From the NCBI GenBank assembly GCA_964499985.1, contig CAZCMX010000007.1:1-54534 (forward strand): a stretch of 54,534 nucleotides of DNA. Reading direction: 5' to 3'. Under the pieces are notes generated by a model. The model worked only from the letters and a program-made list of their open reading frames with translations. It searched no databases and had not been told where the DNA came from. Of this stretch, positions 7,803 through 16,244 are shown one piece after another. This stretch comes from UBA5734 sp964499985 (GTDB lineage Bacteria > Bacillota > Clostridia > Saccharofermentanales > UBA5734). Position 1 is the stretch's first letter; each line of letters starts with the position of its first letter. A program made the translations under genes and the position numbers.

Positions 7803-8165
7803 TCTGTGGCGAGCCCTATTTCAGGCCTGTTTGTTTCAGTCTTGATTTGATAATGATATTCGGTATGTCATCCGGGTGCTGAGGGATTGTGACCTTGCCG
7901 GGCTTCGTCAGTATATCTATGCGCATAATGCGAATTGTCCAAAAGGTCCATCTGCCAGGGTGACACAAAAAATGCCGCATTCACGGCCATGGCAGACTGG
8001 CCATCGAAAAGGCCAAGCAGCCACTGTCCACATCAGGAAAGCCCCGGCGAACCGATCGGGGGGATCTTTTTCAGGGCCAAAAAAGTTTGAAAAAATCTAA
8101 AAGCTCTAAAAAAGTTTTAAAATTGAGAGCTGATCAGAATATATGGGATTAAGTATTTTTGCATG
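7803..8165. other. Non-coding stretch without recognised content
   Basis: No convincing gene here: the one open frame (7876-8100) has no SD and an ordinary, non-protein-like composition. A CCCCG/CGGGG hairpin with a T-run (8042-8074) could be a weak second terminator. AT content rises sharply after 8080. Confidence 0.4.
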
Positions 8166-8199
8166 AAAAAAGCCTGGAACCTTAGAGATTCCAAGCTTT
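8166..8199 (-). terminator. Terminator of the tRNA-Gln gene
   Basis: On the minus strand AAGCTTGGAA pairs with TTCCAGGCTT (one G-T pair) and is followed by T4, 6-10 nt past the tRNA 3' end. Confidence 0.8.
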
Positions 8200-8204
8200 C
8201 AATT

Positions 8205-8278
8205 TGGCTGCCGGACTAGGATTCGAACCCAGACAGACTGAGTCAGAGTCAGTAGTGCTACCCTTACACCATCCGGCA
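8205..8278 (-). tRNA. tRNA-Gln (anticodon CTG)
   Basis: A complete cloverleaf: acceptor TGCCGGA / TCCGGCA with discriminator G, D-arm containing GTGTAAGGGTAGCAC, anticodon arm ACTGA-CTCTGAC-TCAGT giving anticodon CTG (reads CAG), and T-arm CTGGG-TTCGAAT-CCTAG. CCA is encoded in the DNA (8205-8207). It is a single-gene unit with its own promoter and terminator. Confidence 0.96.
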
Positions 8279-8318
8279 ACGGATACTCCAGCTCATGTCG
8301 AGCCACTCAGCAGAAAAA

Positions 8319-8347
8319 AATATACCACAGACCAGGGGGGGATGCAA
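8319..8347 (-). promoter_or_regulatory. Promoter of tRNA-Gln
   Basis: Minus strand TTGCAT (8342-8347) and TATATT (8319-8324) with 16-bp spacing; transcription would begin about 35 nt before the tRNA. Confidence 0.7.
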
Positions 8348-8364
8348 GCCTTTGCCAGCCTGAT

Positions 8365-8393
8365 TTGACGCTTTTTAGCAGGACGGCTAGAGT
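8365..8393 (+). promoter_or_regulatory. Promoter of the carboxypeptidase gene
   Basis: TTGACG (8365-8370) and TAGAGT (8388-8393) are 17 bp apart, about 37 bp before the ATG, divergent from the tRNA promoter. Confidence 0.6.
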
Positions 8394-8429
8394 GGAATCA
8401 GTACCGGATCGATATGGAGGTGGGTGACC

Positions 8430-9749
8430 ATGCAAATTCCCGGCCCAAATCCTGGTTTTCGCTTTGGCTTGCGGCAGAACTGGCGGCGAGCAAAGATCTG
8501 GCCAGCGCCATGGCTGCTGCTTCTGGCTATGCTGGCCTTCCTGCTCGGCCAGGCCAGCCCGGTGCAGGCCGATTCTGCCGTACTGCCTGATCAGGCCGCA
8601 GAATCCTCGGCCGCATCCACCCTGCCCGGTGCCAGCTGGTCCGAGCCAGGACCGCTGTCTGCCGAGGCCTGGCCGACCGTCGATCAGATCAAGGCCAAGG
8701 CTTATGTTGTCATCGACCGCCCTTCCAGGACGTTTTTACTGGGACAAAACGAAGAGAGTCTCCAGTATCCGGCCAGCACGACCAAAATCATGACGGCCTT
8801 GCTGGCCTTGGAAAATCTGGACATGGACCAGCAGTTGACTGTTTCGGCGACTGCGCTCGACCTGCCACCAGATGCGTCCCGGGCTGGTCTGGTGGAGGGT
8901 GAAGTCATCCGTGTCCGGGATGTGCTTGCAGCTCTGATGCTGCGCTCTGGCAATGAAGCGGCCAATCTGCTCGCCGAGGCCATCAGTGGCAGTCAGCCGG
9001 CTTTTGCTGCCCGGATGAACCACAAGGCTCGTCTGCTGGGCCTGCAACAGACTCATTTCGAAAATGCGCATGGGCTGCATGACCGCAACCACCAGACGAC
9101 GGCTCTGGAGCTGGCTGACCTGGCTGCCGCCGCCCTGGCCAATCCGGCTTTCCGGGACCTGGTCAGCACCCCTGTCTATGCGCTGCCGGCAACCAATAAA
9201 CATCCCTACAATGGCTGGAACATCATGCTCAGCACCAATATTCGCCTGCTGCTCGGTGAATCAGCCAATTACCAGTCGGATGTTCTGGCCAGCATCACCG
9301 GCATCAAGACCGGAACGACAGCTGCTGCCGGCCAATGTCTGGTTTCAGCTGCCGTGACTCAGGATGGCCAGGAGCTGATTGCCGTTTTGCTTGGAGTCAC
9401 CGGCAATGACCCGGAAGGCAATCTGGTTGTGTATAGCCGCACCTTGCTCGAAGCGGGGGCGAAACAGGCCAGACAGCTGGGATTACCGCCGGTTGATCCG
9501 GCATCGCTGGCTGACTTGGACGCCGCGGCGGAGCCGGAGGCCCCGGATGCAGGCCTTACGGATGAAGGTCCCGTGAAGAATCCGGTCACTGCAGCCCAAG
9601 GGTACCAGCAAGCCGAACCTTCACTGCTCACCTTGTCGGACTGGCCCTATTGGCAATTGGCTATGATCGTGCTCGTGGCGGTGGTTTTGATCGGCATCAG
9701 CTGGCTGTTTGGTTATCTGGCAGGCCGGCGCTCCTGGCGCAGGCGATAG
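8430..9749 (+). CDS. D-alanyl-D-alanine carboxypeptidase, family S11 (DacF-like)
   Basis: A 439-aa low-molecular-weight penicillin-binding protein that trims the terminal D-Ala of peptidoglycan stem peptides outside the membrane. All three active-site motifs are present: S116-T-T-K119, S173-G-N and K293-T-G. Residues about 28-48 form a signal peptide ending VQA. The usual second beta domain (PBP5_C) is missing; instead an acidic, Ala/Pro-rich linker leads to a C-terminal membrane helix (about 408-430) and an Arg-rich tail, so it is anchored by a helix rather than an amphipathic anchor. ATG 8430 is preferred to GTG 8424 because the GGAGG at 8416 is only 3 nt from the GTG. It is convergent with the radical SAM gene, with 1 bp between their stops. 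Confidence 0.93.
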   Translation: MQIPGPNPGFRFGLRQNWRRAKIWPAPWLLLLAMLAFLLGQASPVQADSAVLPDQAAESSAASTLPGASWSEPGPLSAEAWPTVDQIKAKAYVVIDRPSRTFLLGQNEESLQYPASTTKIMTALLALENLDMDQQLTVSATALDLPPDASRAGLVEGEVIRVRDVLAALMLRSGNEAANLLAEAISGSQPAFAARMNHKARLLGLQQTHFENAHGLHDRNHQTTALELADLAAAALANPAFRDLVSTPVYALPATNKHPYNGWNIMLSTNIRLLLGESANYQSDVLASITGIKTGTTAAAGQCLVSAAVTQDGQELIAVLLGVTGNDPEGNLVVYSRTLLEAGAKQARQLGLPPVDPASLADLDAAAEPEAPDAGLTDEGPVKNPVTAAQGYQQAEPSLLTLSDWPYWQLAMIVLVAVVLIGISWLFGYLAGRRSWRRR

Positions 9750-9750
9750 G

Positions 9751-11055
9751 TCAGGACAAGGTGAATCGCTGGGGGAAAGCTTCTTGACGGGCGATCGACC
9801 AGGTTTGGTCGATATAGGCCGTCGTATAGAGCTGTTCCAGGTCATGATAGAGCAAGATGGCCTTCGGGGTCAGCCGATAGTCCTTACCGGCCGGCTGGAG
9901 AAAACCCAGTCTGACTGCTGCTGCCATTTCCAGCGGATAGAGCTCTTGCAGCGACTTGCCGACGATCGCTGCGAAGCGTTGGCTGTCGATCCGGGTGCCA
10001 TAGGCACTCCAGAACAGAAAATAGGCCGCCCGCTGCCGCAGGCTGAAGTCCAATATCAATGCAGAGGGCGACAATCCCTGGGCCAGACGCTGGATATAGC
10101 CTTCCAGTGAGAAGGTATTGATGGAAAAGCTGCGCCGCAGCAAGGTGGTTGCGGAAAGCCCAAAGCCCAGAAAGGCATCCCGGGTCACAGATGAATATTT
10201 CGCCGTGCCTGGCCTGGCGAAGGTCCAGACGGAGGTGCGTTCGGCGCCGATCGTCGCACAGAAGCTGGCCAGCTCTGCCAGCAGCTGGCGCTTGGCTATT
10301 GGATCGAGTGGCTGGCAGCGATTGGTGGCATAGCTGAAATCGATGAATGGATAGGTCGAAACCTGGGTCGCGCCAGCTTCGAAGGCGGTTTGCAGGTCCT
10401 GGCGCAGGCTTTCTGCGGTCTGGCCCGGGATCGCAAAGATCAGGTCGACGTCCACCGTGGCAAAGCCAGCCGCCCGGACCCAGGCCATCCGTTCCGCAAA
10501 GCGGTCCTCCTGCCGCCCGATGGCCGCCAGCGCCTGGGGGTCGAACGATTGCAGGCCGAGACTGACCATGGTCACACCAGCTGCCTTGAGCTGGTGCAAA
10601 TGGTCTGGGGTGATGTCTTGTGGATGCAGTTCGATGCCAATGCCGCCTGTGATTGCAAAATACTGCCGCAGGCGGTCGATGATTGCTGGCAGGTCGCCGA
10701 GCATCAGGGCTGGGGTGCCGCCGCCAAAATAGAGACTGGTGACGGGGAGGCGCGGCGAGGAGTTTCCTGCCGTGGTATCCGGGATGGCAGCCCCTGAATC
10801 CCTGAGCAAATGCTGCCCGGTGCGGTCAATTTCCCGCAGCAGCGCCGGCAAATAGGCCGCGGCCTTCTCTGGTGTGTACAATTCGCGGCAATAGGGGCAA
10901 AAGCTGCAGAGGGAACGGCAGAAGGGGATATGGACATAAAGGCCAAACGCATCCAGTCCCGTTACATCCGGGAGACCATCCGGCGGGCTGGCCTCGAAGA
11001 CAAATGGCTTCAGTGAGCGGGTCAGGAGCAGGCGCAGGCCTTTTTCGATCAGCAT
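9751..11055 (-). CDS. HemN-like radical SAM protein (coproporphyrinogen oxidase superfamily)
   Basis: 434 aa. The radical SAM cluster motif is C46-x3-C50-x2-C53 within YVHIPFCRSLCSFCPYC, giving an extra Cys at 56. SAM-binding features follow: YFGGGTPALM, then MVSLGLQSFDPQAL and VDVDLIFAIPGQTAESLRQD, all typical of HemN/HemW. True HemN has YC-x-C after the motif, so the FCPYC variant and the lack of clear HemN N-terminal residues argue against a coproporphyrinogen dehydrogenase. The start at 11055 overlaps the preceding radical SAM gene by 7 bp (ATGCTGA), implying coupled translation. Last gene of the phosphorylase operon. The substrate is unknown; relatives include heme-degrading and methyl-transferring enzymes, so I make no specific claim. 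Confidence 0.8.
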   Translation of the reverse strand: MLIEKGLRLLLTRSLKPFVFEASPPDGLPDVTGLDAFGLYVHIPFCRSLCSFCPYCRELYTPEKAAAYLPALLREIDRTGQHLLRDSGAAIPDTTAGNSSPRLPVTSLYFGGGTPALMLGDLPAIIDRLRQYFAITGGIGIELHPQDITPDHLHQLKAAGVTMVSLGLQSFDPQALAAIGRQEDRFAERMAWVRAAGFATVDVDLIFAIPGQTAESLRQDLQTAFEAGATQVSTYPFIDFSYATNRCQPLDPIAKRQLLAELASFCATIGAERTSVWTFARPGTAKYSSVTRDAFLGFGLSATTLLRRSFSINTFSLEGYIQRLAQGLSPSALILDFSLRQRAAYFLFWSAYGTRIDSQRFAAIVGKSLQELYPLEMAAAVRLGFLQPAGKDYRLTPKAILLYHDLEQLYTTAYIDQTWSIARQEAFPQRFTLS

Positions 11056-11972
11056 GAGGGGACTCTTTTCAACAGGCGCAGATAGGTTCTGGCCAGATCG
11101 AGCCAGATTCGGGGATGGCTGGCAAAAACGAGACTGTATTCGGCTGCAAAGCAATAACCGCAGTTCTCGCAGAGCCCAGGGATGTCGATGCAGCGGCCAC
11201 AGGTCCAGACCTGGCCGTTTTCTGCGACCAGGCAATGCTTGCTGGGCACGGGGGCTGCCTGGCCTGCGATCAGAGGGAGGGCGCTTTTAAGATTGAGAAC
11301 CGGATAGCCCTGGTCGATCAGACGGACGATCCGACGGCTGCAGTCCAGTTTTTCCGCCCGGCTGAGGGCCAGGGCTTCAGTCCCCGGATAGGGGGTGTGG
11401 AAATTATAGGCGACCGCCCGGACCTGGGGCAGTCTGGTGGCCAGCTGGGCCACCTCTTCGATATCGGCCTGATTGAGCACATTGATCGCCATATAGAGGA
11501 CAATCGGCGTCTGGGTTGTCTGGCGGATATGGGCCAGGATCCGGTCATAGGTTGGACCGCGGATCGCATCATGGTGCTCGCGGCTGCCGTCGAGGCTGAC
11601 CAGAACCAGATCAACACCCGGCAGATCGAAGGGCAATGTCCCATTGGTCACGACATTGACCAGCCAATAGCCCATTCGCCGGGCCAGCTGGACGAGATCA
11701 GCCAGCGTGTGCTGGCCATCTCTCCAGAGCAGGGGTTCCCCGCCATACAGGAAAACAATCCGGCAGCCGCTGGCATAGAGGGTCATGAGGTCCGCCTCGA
11801 TCTGATGCTGCGGGTAGTCCTGCCGCAGCTGGTTGCTGACGGCGCAATGGCGGCAATAGAGGTTGCAGCGGTCGGTCAGGATCACCGAACCGACCAGCGG
11901 CCGGTTGCGCTGCCAGAGCAGCGTTGCCAGGCCTCGGCCAGCCAGGCGGCAGAGCATCGGAAAACCCATCAT
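11049..11972 (-). CDS. Radical SAM protein with a C-terminal Cys cluster
   Basis: 307 aa. The radical SAM motif C36-x3-C40-x2-C43 (DRCNLYCRHC) is followed by the GGEPLL motif (FLYGGEPLLWRD) and VVTNGTLPFD, a normal partial TIM barrel. Near residues 240-275 is a second Cys-rich segment (HCLVAENGQVWTCGRC, then LCENCGYC), resembling a truncated SPASM/twitch auxiliary-cluster region. Such proteins modify peptides or small molecules; the substrate is not evident, and no short precursor-peptide gene was noticed nearby. The start at 11972 overlaps the stop of the SHOCT gene (ATGA), and the end overlaps the HemN-like gene, so three genes are translationally chained. Confidence 0.85.
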   Translation of the reverse strand: MMGFPMLCRLAGRGLATLLWQRNRPLVGSVILTDRCNLYCRHCAVSNQLRQDYPQHQIEADLMTLYASGCRIVFLYGGEPLLWRDGQHTLADLVQLARRMGYWLVNVVTNGTLPFDLPGVDLVLVSLDGSREHHDAIRGPTYDRILAHIRQTTQTPIVLYMAINVLNQADIEEVAQLATRLPQVRAVAYNFHTPYPGTEALALSRAEKLDCSRRIVRLIDQGYPVLNLKSALPLIAGQAAPVPSKHCLVAENGQVWTCGRCIDIPGLCENCGYCFAAEYSLVFASHPRIWLDLARTYLRLLKRVPSC

Positions 11973-12169
11973 GAGTGGCGGCTCTTTTCCAGCACGCTCA
12001 GCATGGCCTCGAATTGTTCAGCCGAAATTTCACCCCGGGCAAACCGTTCGCGCAGGATCTGCACGGCCGAGTCTGTCTTGGGACCCGATTGGAGGAAGGG
12101 GAAGGCCCTGCGCAAAATGCGGTAAGCCACCAGGCAGACCACTGCCCAGAACAGCAAGTAGAGCAGCAT
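11969..12169 (-). CDS. Small SHOCT-domain membrane protein
   Basis: 66 aa from ATG 12169: one membrane helix (LLYLLFWAVVCLVAYRIL) and a C-terminal SHOCT motif (ILRERFARGEISAEQFEAML), a short helical domain common at the ends of small bacterial membrane proteins. The ATG has no SD. The frame stays open upstream to a CTG at 12241 preceded by GGGAGGG at good spacing, which would add LHPFYDASRLLLESGG, a typical N-terminus for this class; the true start may therefore be that CTG. It overlaps the radical SAM gene by 4 bp and lies about 30-100 bp after the phosphorylase stop. Function unknown. Confidence 0.7.
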   Translation of the reverse strand: MLLYLLFWAVVCLVAYRILRRAFPFLQSGPKTDSAVQILRERFARGEISAEQFEAMLSVLEKSRHS

Positions 12170-12271
12170 CGAAATGAGGCCGATCCAGCGTGTGCCGCCG
12201 GATTCCAGCAGCAGCCTGCTGGCGTCATAGAAGGGGTGCAGAAGGATCCCTCCCTTCGGGCCGATCCAGTC

Positions 12272-13585
12272 TCAGTGGCGAATGATGTCGAGGATGACCG
12301 CTGGCGCTGTAAAACCGGCAGATTCTGGCCGGATCGTCAGGGCGGACTCGGCAATGGCGATGCCTGCCTGCAGCCGGCCGGGGTCATTGGCCAGGACTTC
12401 GACCAGAATATCGCCTGGTGCAACCGGATCGCCAAGCCGCTTGCCAAGGATCAGGCCGACGGCAGGATCGATCGCGTCACCCTTGCGCTCACGGCCGCCA
12501 CCGAGAGCGATCAAGGCCCGGCCGAGATCGGCGGATTCGATCTGGGCCAGGACGCCTGCCGACTCAGCCCGGATCTCCTGGCGCAAGGTGGCCTGCGGCA
12601 AAAGGCCGGGCCTGGCAACAACCTCGGGGTTTCCGCCCTGGGCCTGGATGATCTCGGCGAGCTTCGCGGCAGCCGCGCCACTTTGCAAGGCCTGTTCCAG
12701 CTGCCGCCGCGCCTCAGAGTCCGACGGGGCCTGACCTGAAAGCTGCAGCATTTCACTGCCGAGGGTCAGGGCCACCTCGAGCAGGTCGCCCCGGACTCGG
12801 CCCTGGAGCACATCGATTGCCTCCAGGACCTCGAGGCTATTGCCGATCAGATTGCCCAGGGGCTGGTCCATGCCGGAGATGACCGCAGTCACCTGGCGTC
12901 CGACCTGGTGACCGATGGCCACCATCTGGCGGGCCAGGGCCCTTGCAGACTCGAGGTCAGGCATGAAAGCGCCATTGCCGCATTTGACGTCCAGGACGAT
13001 GGCATCGGCGCCGGCGGCGATTTTCTTGCTCATGATCGAGGCGGCGATCAGGGGGATCGATTCGATCGTGCCGGTGACATCCCGCAGGGCATAGAGCTTT
13101 TTGTCGGCCGGCGTCAGATCATCGGTCTGCGCCAGGATCACGGCTCCGATGGCCTGGGCCTGGGCGATGGCCTGGGCCGTGGACAAGGCGGTGTTAAAAC
13201 CTGGGATCGACTCCAGCTTGTCAATCGTACCGCCGGTAAAGCCGAGCCCGCGGCCGGACATTTTGACGACGGGGACGCCGCAGGCAGCAACCAGCGGCAA
13301 GACCACCAGCGTTGTGGTGTCAGCGATGCCCCCGGTGCTATGCTTGTCGACCTTGATGCCAGGCAAGCCGGAGAGGTCGAGCTGGCGGCCAGACCTGGCC
13401 ATTGCCAGAGTCAGGTCGCTGGTTTCACGATCATCGAGACCCTTGAGGAACATCGCCATCAGCATGGCTGAGACTTGATAATCTGGCCAGCTGCCGTCAC
13501 TGGCTCCGGTGACAAAGGCCTGGATTTCGTCTGTGGTCAGGGTATGGCCATCCCGCTTTTTGATAATCAGATCTACCGTGCTCAT
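12272..13585 (-). CDS. pdp: Pyrimidine-nucleoside phosphorylase
   Basis: 437 aa, full length for the thymidine/pyrimidine-nucleoside phosphorylase family, which splits uridine, deoxyuridine or thymidine with phosphate to base plus (deoxy)ribose-1-phosphate in nucleoside salvage. Visible motifs: the helical N-terminus (VDLIIKKRDGHTLTTDEI), the phosphate-binding KVDKHSTGGIADTT, the signature SGRGLGFTGGTIDKLESIPG, KKLYALRDVTGTIESIPLI and DVKCGNGAFM. The C-terminal PYNP domain is present. Start ATG 13585 has AAGGTGG upstream. Gram-positive homologues are usually Pdp, but DeoA cannot be excluded. First gene of a minus-strand operon that continues through SHOCT and two radical SAM genes. Confidence 0.92.
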   Translation of the reverse strand: MSTVDLIIKKRDGHTLTTDEIQAFVTGASDGSWPDYQVSAMLMAMFLKGLDDRETSDLTLAMARSGRQLDLSGLPGIKVDKHSTGGIADTTTLVVLPLVAACGVPVVKMSGRGLGFTGGTIDKLESIPGFNTALSTAQAIAQAQAIGAVILAQTDDLTPADKKLYALRDVTGTIESIPLIAASIMSKKIAAGADAIVLDVKCGNGAFMPDLESARALARQMVAIGHQVGRQVTAVISGMDQPLGNLIGNSLEVLEAIDVLQGRVRGDLLEVALTLGSEMLQLSGQAPSDSEARRQLEQALQSGAAAAKLAEIIQAQGGNPEVVARPGLLPQATLRQEIRAESAGVLAQIESADLGRALIALGGGRERKGDAIDPAVGLILGKRLGDPVAPGDILVEVLANDPGRLQAGIAIAESALTIRPESAGFTAPAVILDIIRH

Positions 13586-13616
13586 CTTGCAACAACCACC
13601 TTGTTTGATACTCTAG

Positions 13617-13625
13617 ATTATACCA
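13617..13625 (-). promoter_or_regulatory. Extended -10 promoter of the pdp operon
   Basis: The minus strand reads TGGTATAAT: a perfect TATAAT (13617-13622) with the TGn extension. No good -35 at 17 bp, which is normal for extended -10 promoters. Start would lie about 25 nt before the pdp ATG. Confidence 0.65.
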
Positions 13626-13696
13626 TTGCCTTTGACCTGCAGCACAATCAGGGGGATAATGGTGAAATTGCCTGCCATCATGACCTGGAGAGAATC

Positions 13697-15082
13697 ATGT
13701 ACGATCGTCCGACCCTCATCCATCTGAGCCGAACCATTATCCGGCTGTCCCTGCCGGTCCTGGTCGAACAATTCTTCATTGTGCTGATGGGTGCCGTCAG
13801 CACCATGCTGGTCGGTAACCTTGGCCGTGAAGCGGTCTCAGCGGTTGGCAATATCGACACCATCAATAATGTGATGATTTCGGTCTTTTCTTCGGTCGCC
13901 ATCGGTGGCACCGTTCTGGTTGCCCAGTATACCGGACGGGATGACCGGCTTTCGGCCAGCGAGGCAGCCAGCCAGGCCATGCTGGCCAGTATTGCCCTGT
14001 CCCTGGTTCTGACCGGGCTGGTGGTCCTGTATCAACGGGAGCTGGTTGATCTGCTGTTTGGCCGGACCGAGGTTCAGGTGCGGCAAAATTCCCTGGCCTA
14101 CCTGAGGCTCGTGGTCTGGTCCTATCCGCCTCTGGCGCTGGCCACAACCGCTTTCGGGGTTTTACGCGGCAATGGCAATATGAAAGCGCCAATGCTGATT
14201 TCAATCATCATGAACCTGGCCAATATCGTCCTGAGCTTTGTCCTGATTTATGGCTTCCGCCTCGATCTGGGCTTCATCCGCTGGACGATCCCAGGCTATG
14301 GCGTGACGGGGGCGGCGCTGGGCCTGACCCTGGCCCGGCTGCTGGGCTTTATCCTGGCCCTGGTCATGCTCAAGAAAAGCGACCTGGCCTTTTCCTTTGC
14401 CCCGCGGCATTTCCTGGCTGTGGACCGCAAGAAAATGGGAACGATCCTTTTCCTCGGCATTCCGGCAGGCTTTGAACAATTGATGTTCAATGGTGGCAAG
14501 CTGATTGTCCAGCTGTTCATTGTCCGCCTGGGCACCGTGGCCCTGGCCGCCAATGCCATCTGCAATTCGATTGCTGCCTTTGCGACCATGCCGACCGTGG
14601 CCATGAGCCTGGCCCTGACGACGATTGTCGGTCAGGCGATCGGTCGCCGCGACAAGGAGGGTGCGCGGACGCTCCTGACCTTCGCCATCCCCTTCTGTTC
14701 GGCGATCCTGGTCGGGATGTCCCTGATTTTCCTGCCCGTGATCGGACCGGTCATCGGTCTTTATACCCAGGATGCAGCGACCCGGCAGACGGCCTGGCCG
14801 ATCATGTTCATGTACTTGATCGCCCAGCCTCTGCTCTGGCCGCCCTCGTTTGCCCTGGCCGCCGGATTCCGTGGTGCTGGCGATGTGCGCTACCAGCTGT
14901 CGGTGACAATGACCAGCATGTGGGTGCTGCGGGTTGGCCTGGGCTACCTGTTGACTGCGGTATTCTCCTTGGGTGTCATCGGAGTCTGGATCGCCATGAT
15001 CAGTGATTGGGCCTTACGCTCGGTGCTGTTCACCCTGCGCCTCAAAAGTGGCAAATGGCTGCGGCGGGAACTGGTCACCTGA
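13697..15082 (+). CDS. MATE-family efflux transporter
   Basis: 461 aa with twelve predicted helices in two halves, as in cation-driven MATE exporters of drugs or metabolites. Family landmarks are the first helix with PVLVEQFFIVLMGAVSTMLVG, AVGNIDTINN, GGTVLVAQYTGR, FGVLRGNGNMKAP, GVTGAALGLTLAR and in the second half LGIPAGFEQLMFNGGK and FRGAGDVRYQL. ATG 13697 is chosen with GGAG just upstream; longer frames reaching back to 13475 overlap the divergent pdp gene. Substrate cannot be predicted. It is followed by a convergent LacI gene, with a T6 run at 15136-15142 but no clear terminator stem. Confidence 0.93.
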   Translation: MYDRPTLIHLSRTIIRLSLPVLVEQFFIVLMGAVSTMLVGNLGREAVSAVGNIDTINNVMISVFSSVAIGGTVLVAQYTGRDDRLSASEAASQAMLASIALSLVLTGLVVLYQRELVDLLFGRTEVQVRQNSLAYLRLVVWSYPPLALATTAFGVLRGNGNMKAPMLISIIMNLANIVLSFVLIYGFRLDLGFIRWTIPGYGVTGAALGLTLARLLGFILALVMLKKSDLAFSFAPRHFLAVDRKKMGTILFLGIPAGFEQLMFNGGKLIVQLFIVRLGTVALAANAICNSIAAFATMPTVAMSLALTTIVGQAIGRRDKEGARTLLTFAIPFCSAILVGMSLIFLPVIGPVIGLYTQDAATRQTAWPIMFMYLIAQPLLWPPSFALAAGFRGAGDVRYQLSVTMTSMWVLRVGLGYLLTAVFSLGVIGVWIAMISDWALRSVLFTLRLKSGKWLRRELVT

Positions 15083-15144
15083 CCGCTGGCGGCTCGGCAG
15101 CCTAACCTTGCCGTGCTGGAGGCTCTCCGCTCGGTGGACTTTTT

Positions 15145-16122
15145 TCAGGTCGACTCACGAACGACGAGCTCGACCGGCAGGATGGTCCGGGCCGGGGCTG
15201 GACAACCCTTCATTTTCCGTTCGAGCAATTCCAGCATCTGGATCGCCATCGCTTCGATGGGCTGGTGGACGGTCGTCAGGGCAGGCTGGAGCAGGCTGGA
15301 TATCTGGACATCGTCAAATCCGGCCACGCGTACATCGGCAGGGACTTTCTTGCCGAGGGCTGCCAGCTGCCGGATCACTTGGGCTGCGATGACATCGCTC
15401 GAGGCAAAGATGCCGTCGACATTGGGATTTTCGGCCAGAGCCCGGGCGATCGAGGCCTCGTATTGCTGGCTATTGAAAGAAGCCTCCTCGGTTTCATAAA
15501 CCGAAAAACGGCGGCCTGAGGCCTCACAGACCTCGAGGAATCCGCTGCCGCGCTGATTGGAATACTGCCGGACATTGCTGCTGCCCGAAATGTAGAGCAG
15601 GTTGCGACACCCCCTGGCAATCAGATGGCGGGCAATCAGGCGCCCCCCTTCAAAGTTGTCGGCGCTGACCATCGGGATATCGGGCGAAAGCTCCCGGTCA
15701 AAGGACAGCAAGGGCAGGTTGGCATTGAGGAACGGCCTGATCTCCGTTGTCCGGCTGGCCAGGATGATCCCATCAACTTTGTTGCGCTTGAGCATATCGA
15801 GATAGGCCAGCTCTTTTTCCTCGTCATGACGGGAATTGGCCAGGAGAATCTTGTAGCCCCGCTTGGCGGCCTCGAATTCCAGAGCATTGACAAGCATGCC
15901 GAAAAACGGATGGACGATGGAAGGCACGATCACACCGATCAGGCGCGAACGCTGGAAAATCAGTGACCGGGCCAGCTCATTGGGCTGATAGTCCAGGGAT
16001 TTCATCGCGGCCATGACTTTGCTGCGAGTTTCATTGCTGATATATCCGCGATTGTTCAGGACTCGTGACACGGTTGTCACCGTGACACCGGCTAATTTTG
16101 CTACATCTTTCAGAGTGGTCAT
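15145..16122 (-). CDS. LacI-family transcriptional regulator
   Basis: 325 aa. N-terminal helix-turn-helix TTLKDVAKLAGVTVTTVSRV with the hinge helix YQPNELARSLIFQRS, followed by a periplasmic-binding-protein-like effector domain (LIGVIVPSIVHPFFGMLV, KVDGIILASR, VAGFDDVQISSLLQPALTTV). The DDV..S.L.PALTTV end and VHQPIEAMA are typical of sugar-responsive repressors such as those near ribose or sucrose genes. ATG 16122 is preferred over 16191 because AAGGAG lies 6 nt upstream and the family starts right before the HTH. Divergent from a second LacI-type gene; a partly palindromic TGGTCCCAAGGTCCA (16183-16197) lies in the shared 122-bp region and could be an operator. Targets unknown. Confidence 0.92.
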   Translation of the reverse strand: MTTLKDVAKLAGVTVTTVSRVLNNRGYISNETRSKVMAAMKSLDYQPNELARSLIFQRSRLIGVIVPSIVHPFFGMLVNALEFEAAKRGYKILLANSRHDEEKELAYLDMLKRNKVDGIILASRTTEIRPFLNANLPLLSFDRELSPDIPMVSADNFEGGRLIARHLIARGCRNLLYISGSSNVRQYSNQRGSGFLEVCEASGRRFSVYETEEASFNSQQYEASIARALAENPNVDGIFASSDVIAAQVIRQLAALGKKVPADVRVAGFDDVQISSLLQPALTTVHQPIEAMAIQMLELLERKMKGCPAPARTILPVELVVREST

Positions 16123-16244
16123 GTCCGGCTCCTTGGCTGGATCGTGCTGGCTGGCCAACACTTTTCTGGGATCAAGTCGTTCTGGTCCCAAGGTCCAATA
16201 TAGTTTACAATAATCGCATCAAGCTGAGAAGCAGGGGACTTTCA

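Noticed and set aside
7876..8100. A 74-codon open frame in the gap after the AEC transporter
   Set aside because: No SD, no recognisable domain, Arg/Ser/Pro-rich translation, and it crosses a hairpin and the AT-rich region before the tRNA terminator.
9751..11055. Anaerobic coproporphyrinogen III oxidase (HemN) proper
   Set aside because: The motif after the radical SAM cysteines is FCPYC rather than YC-x-C, and no other heme biosynthesis gene is near. Left as HemN-like.
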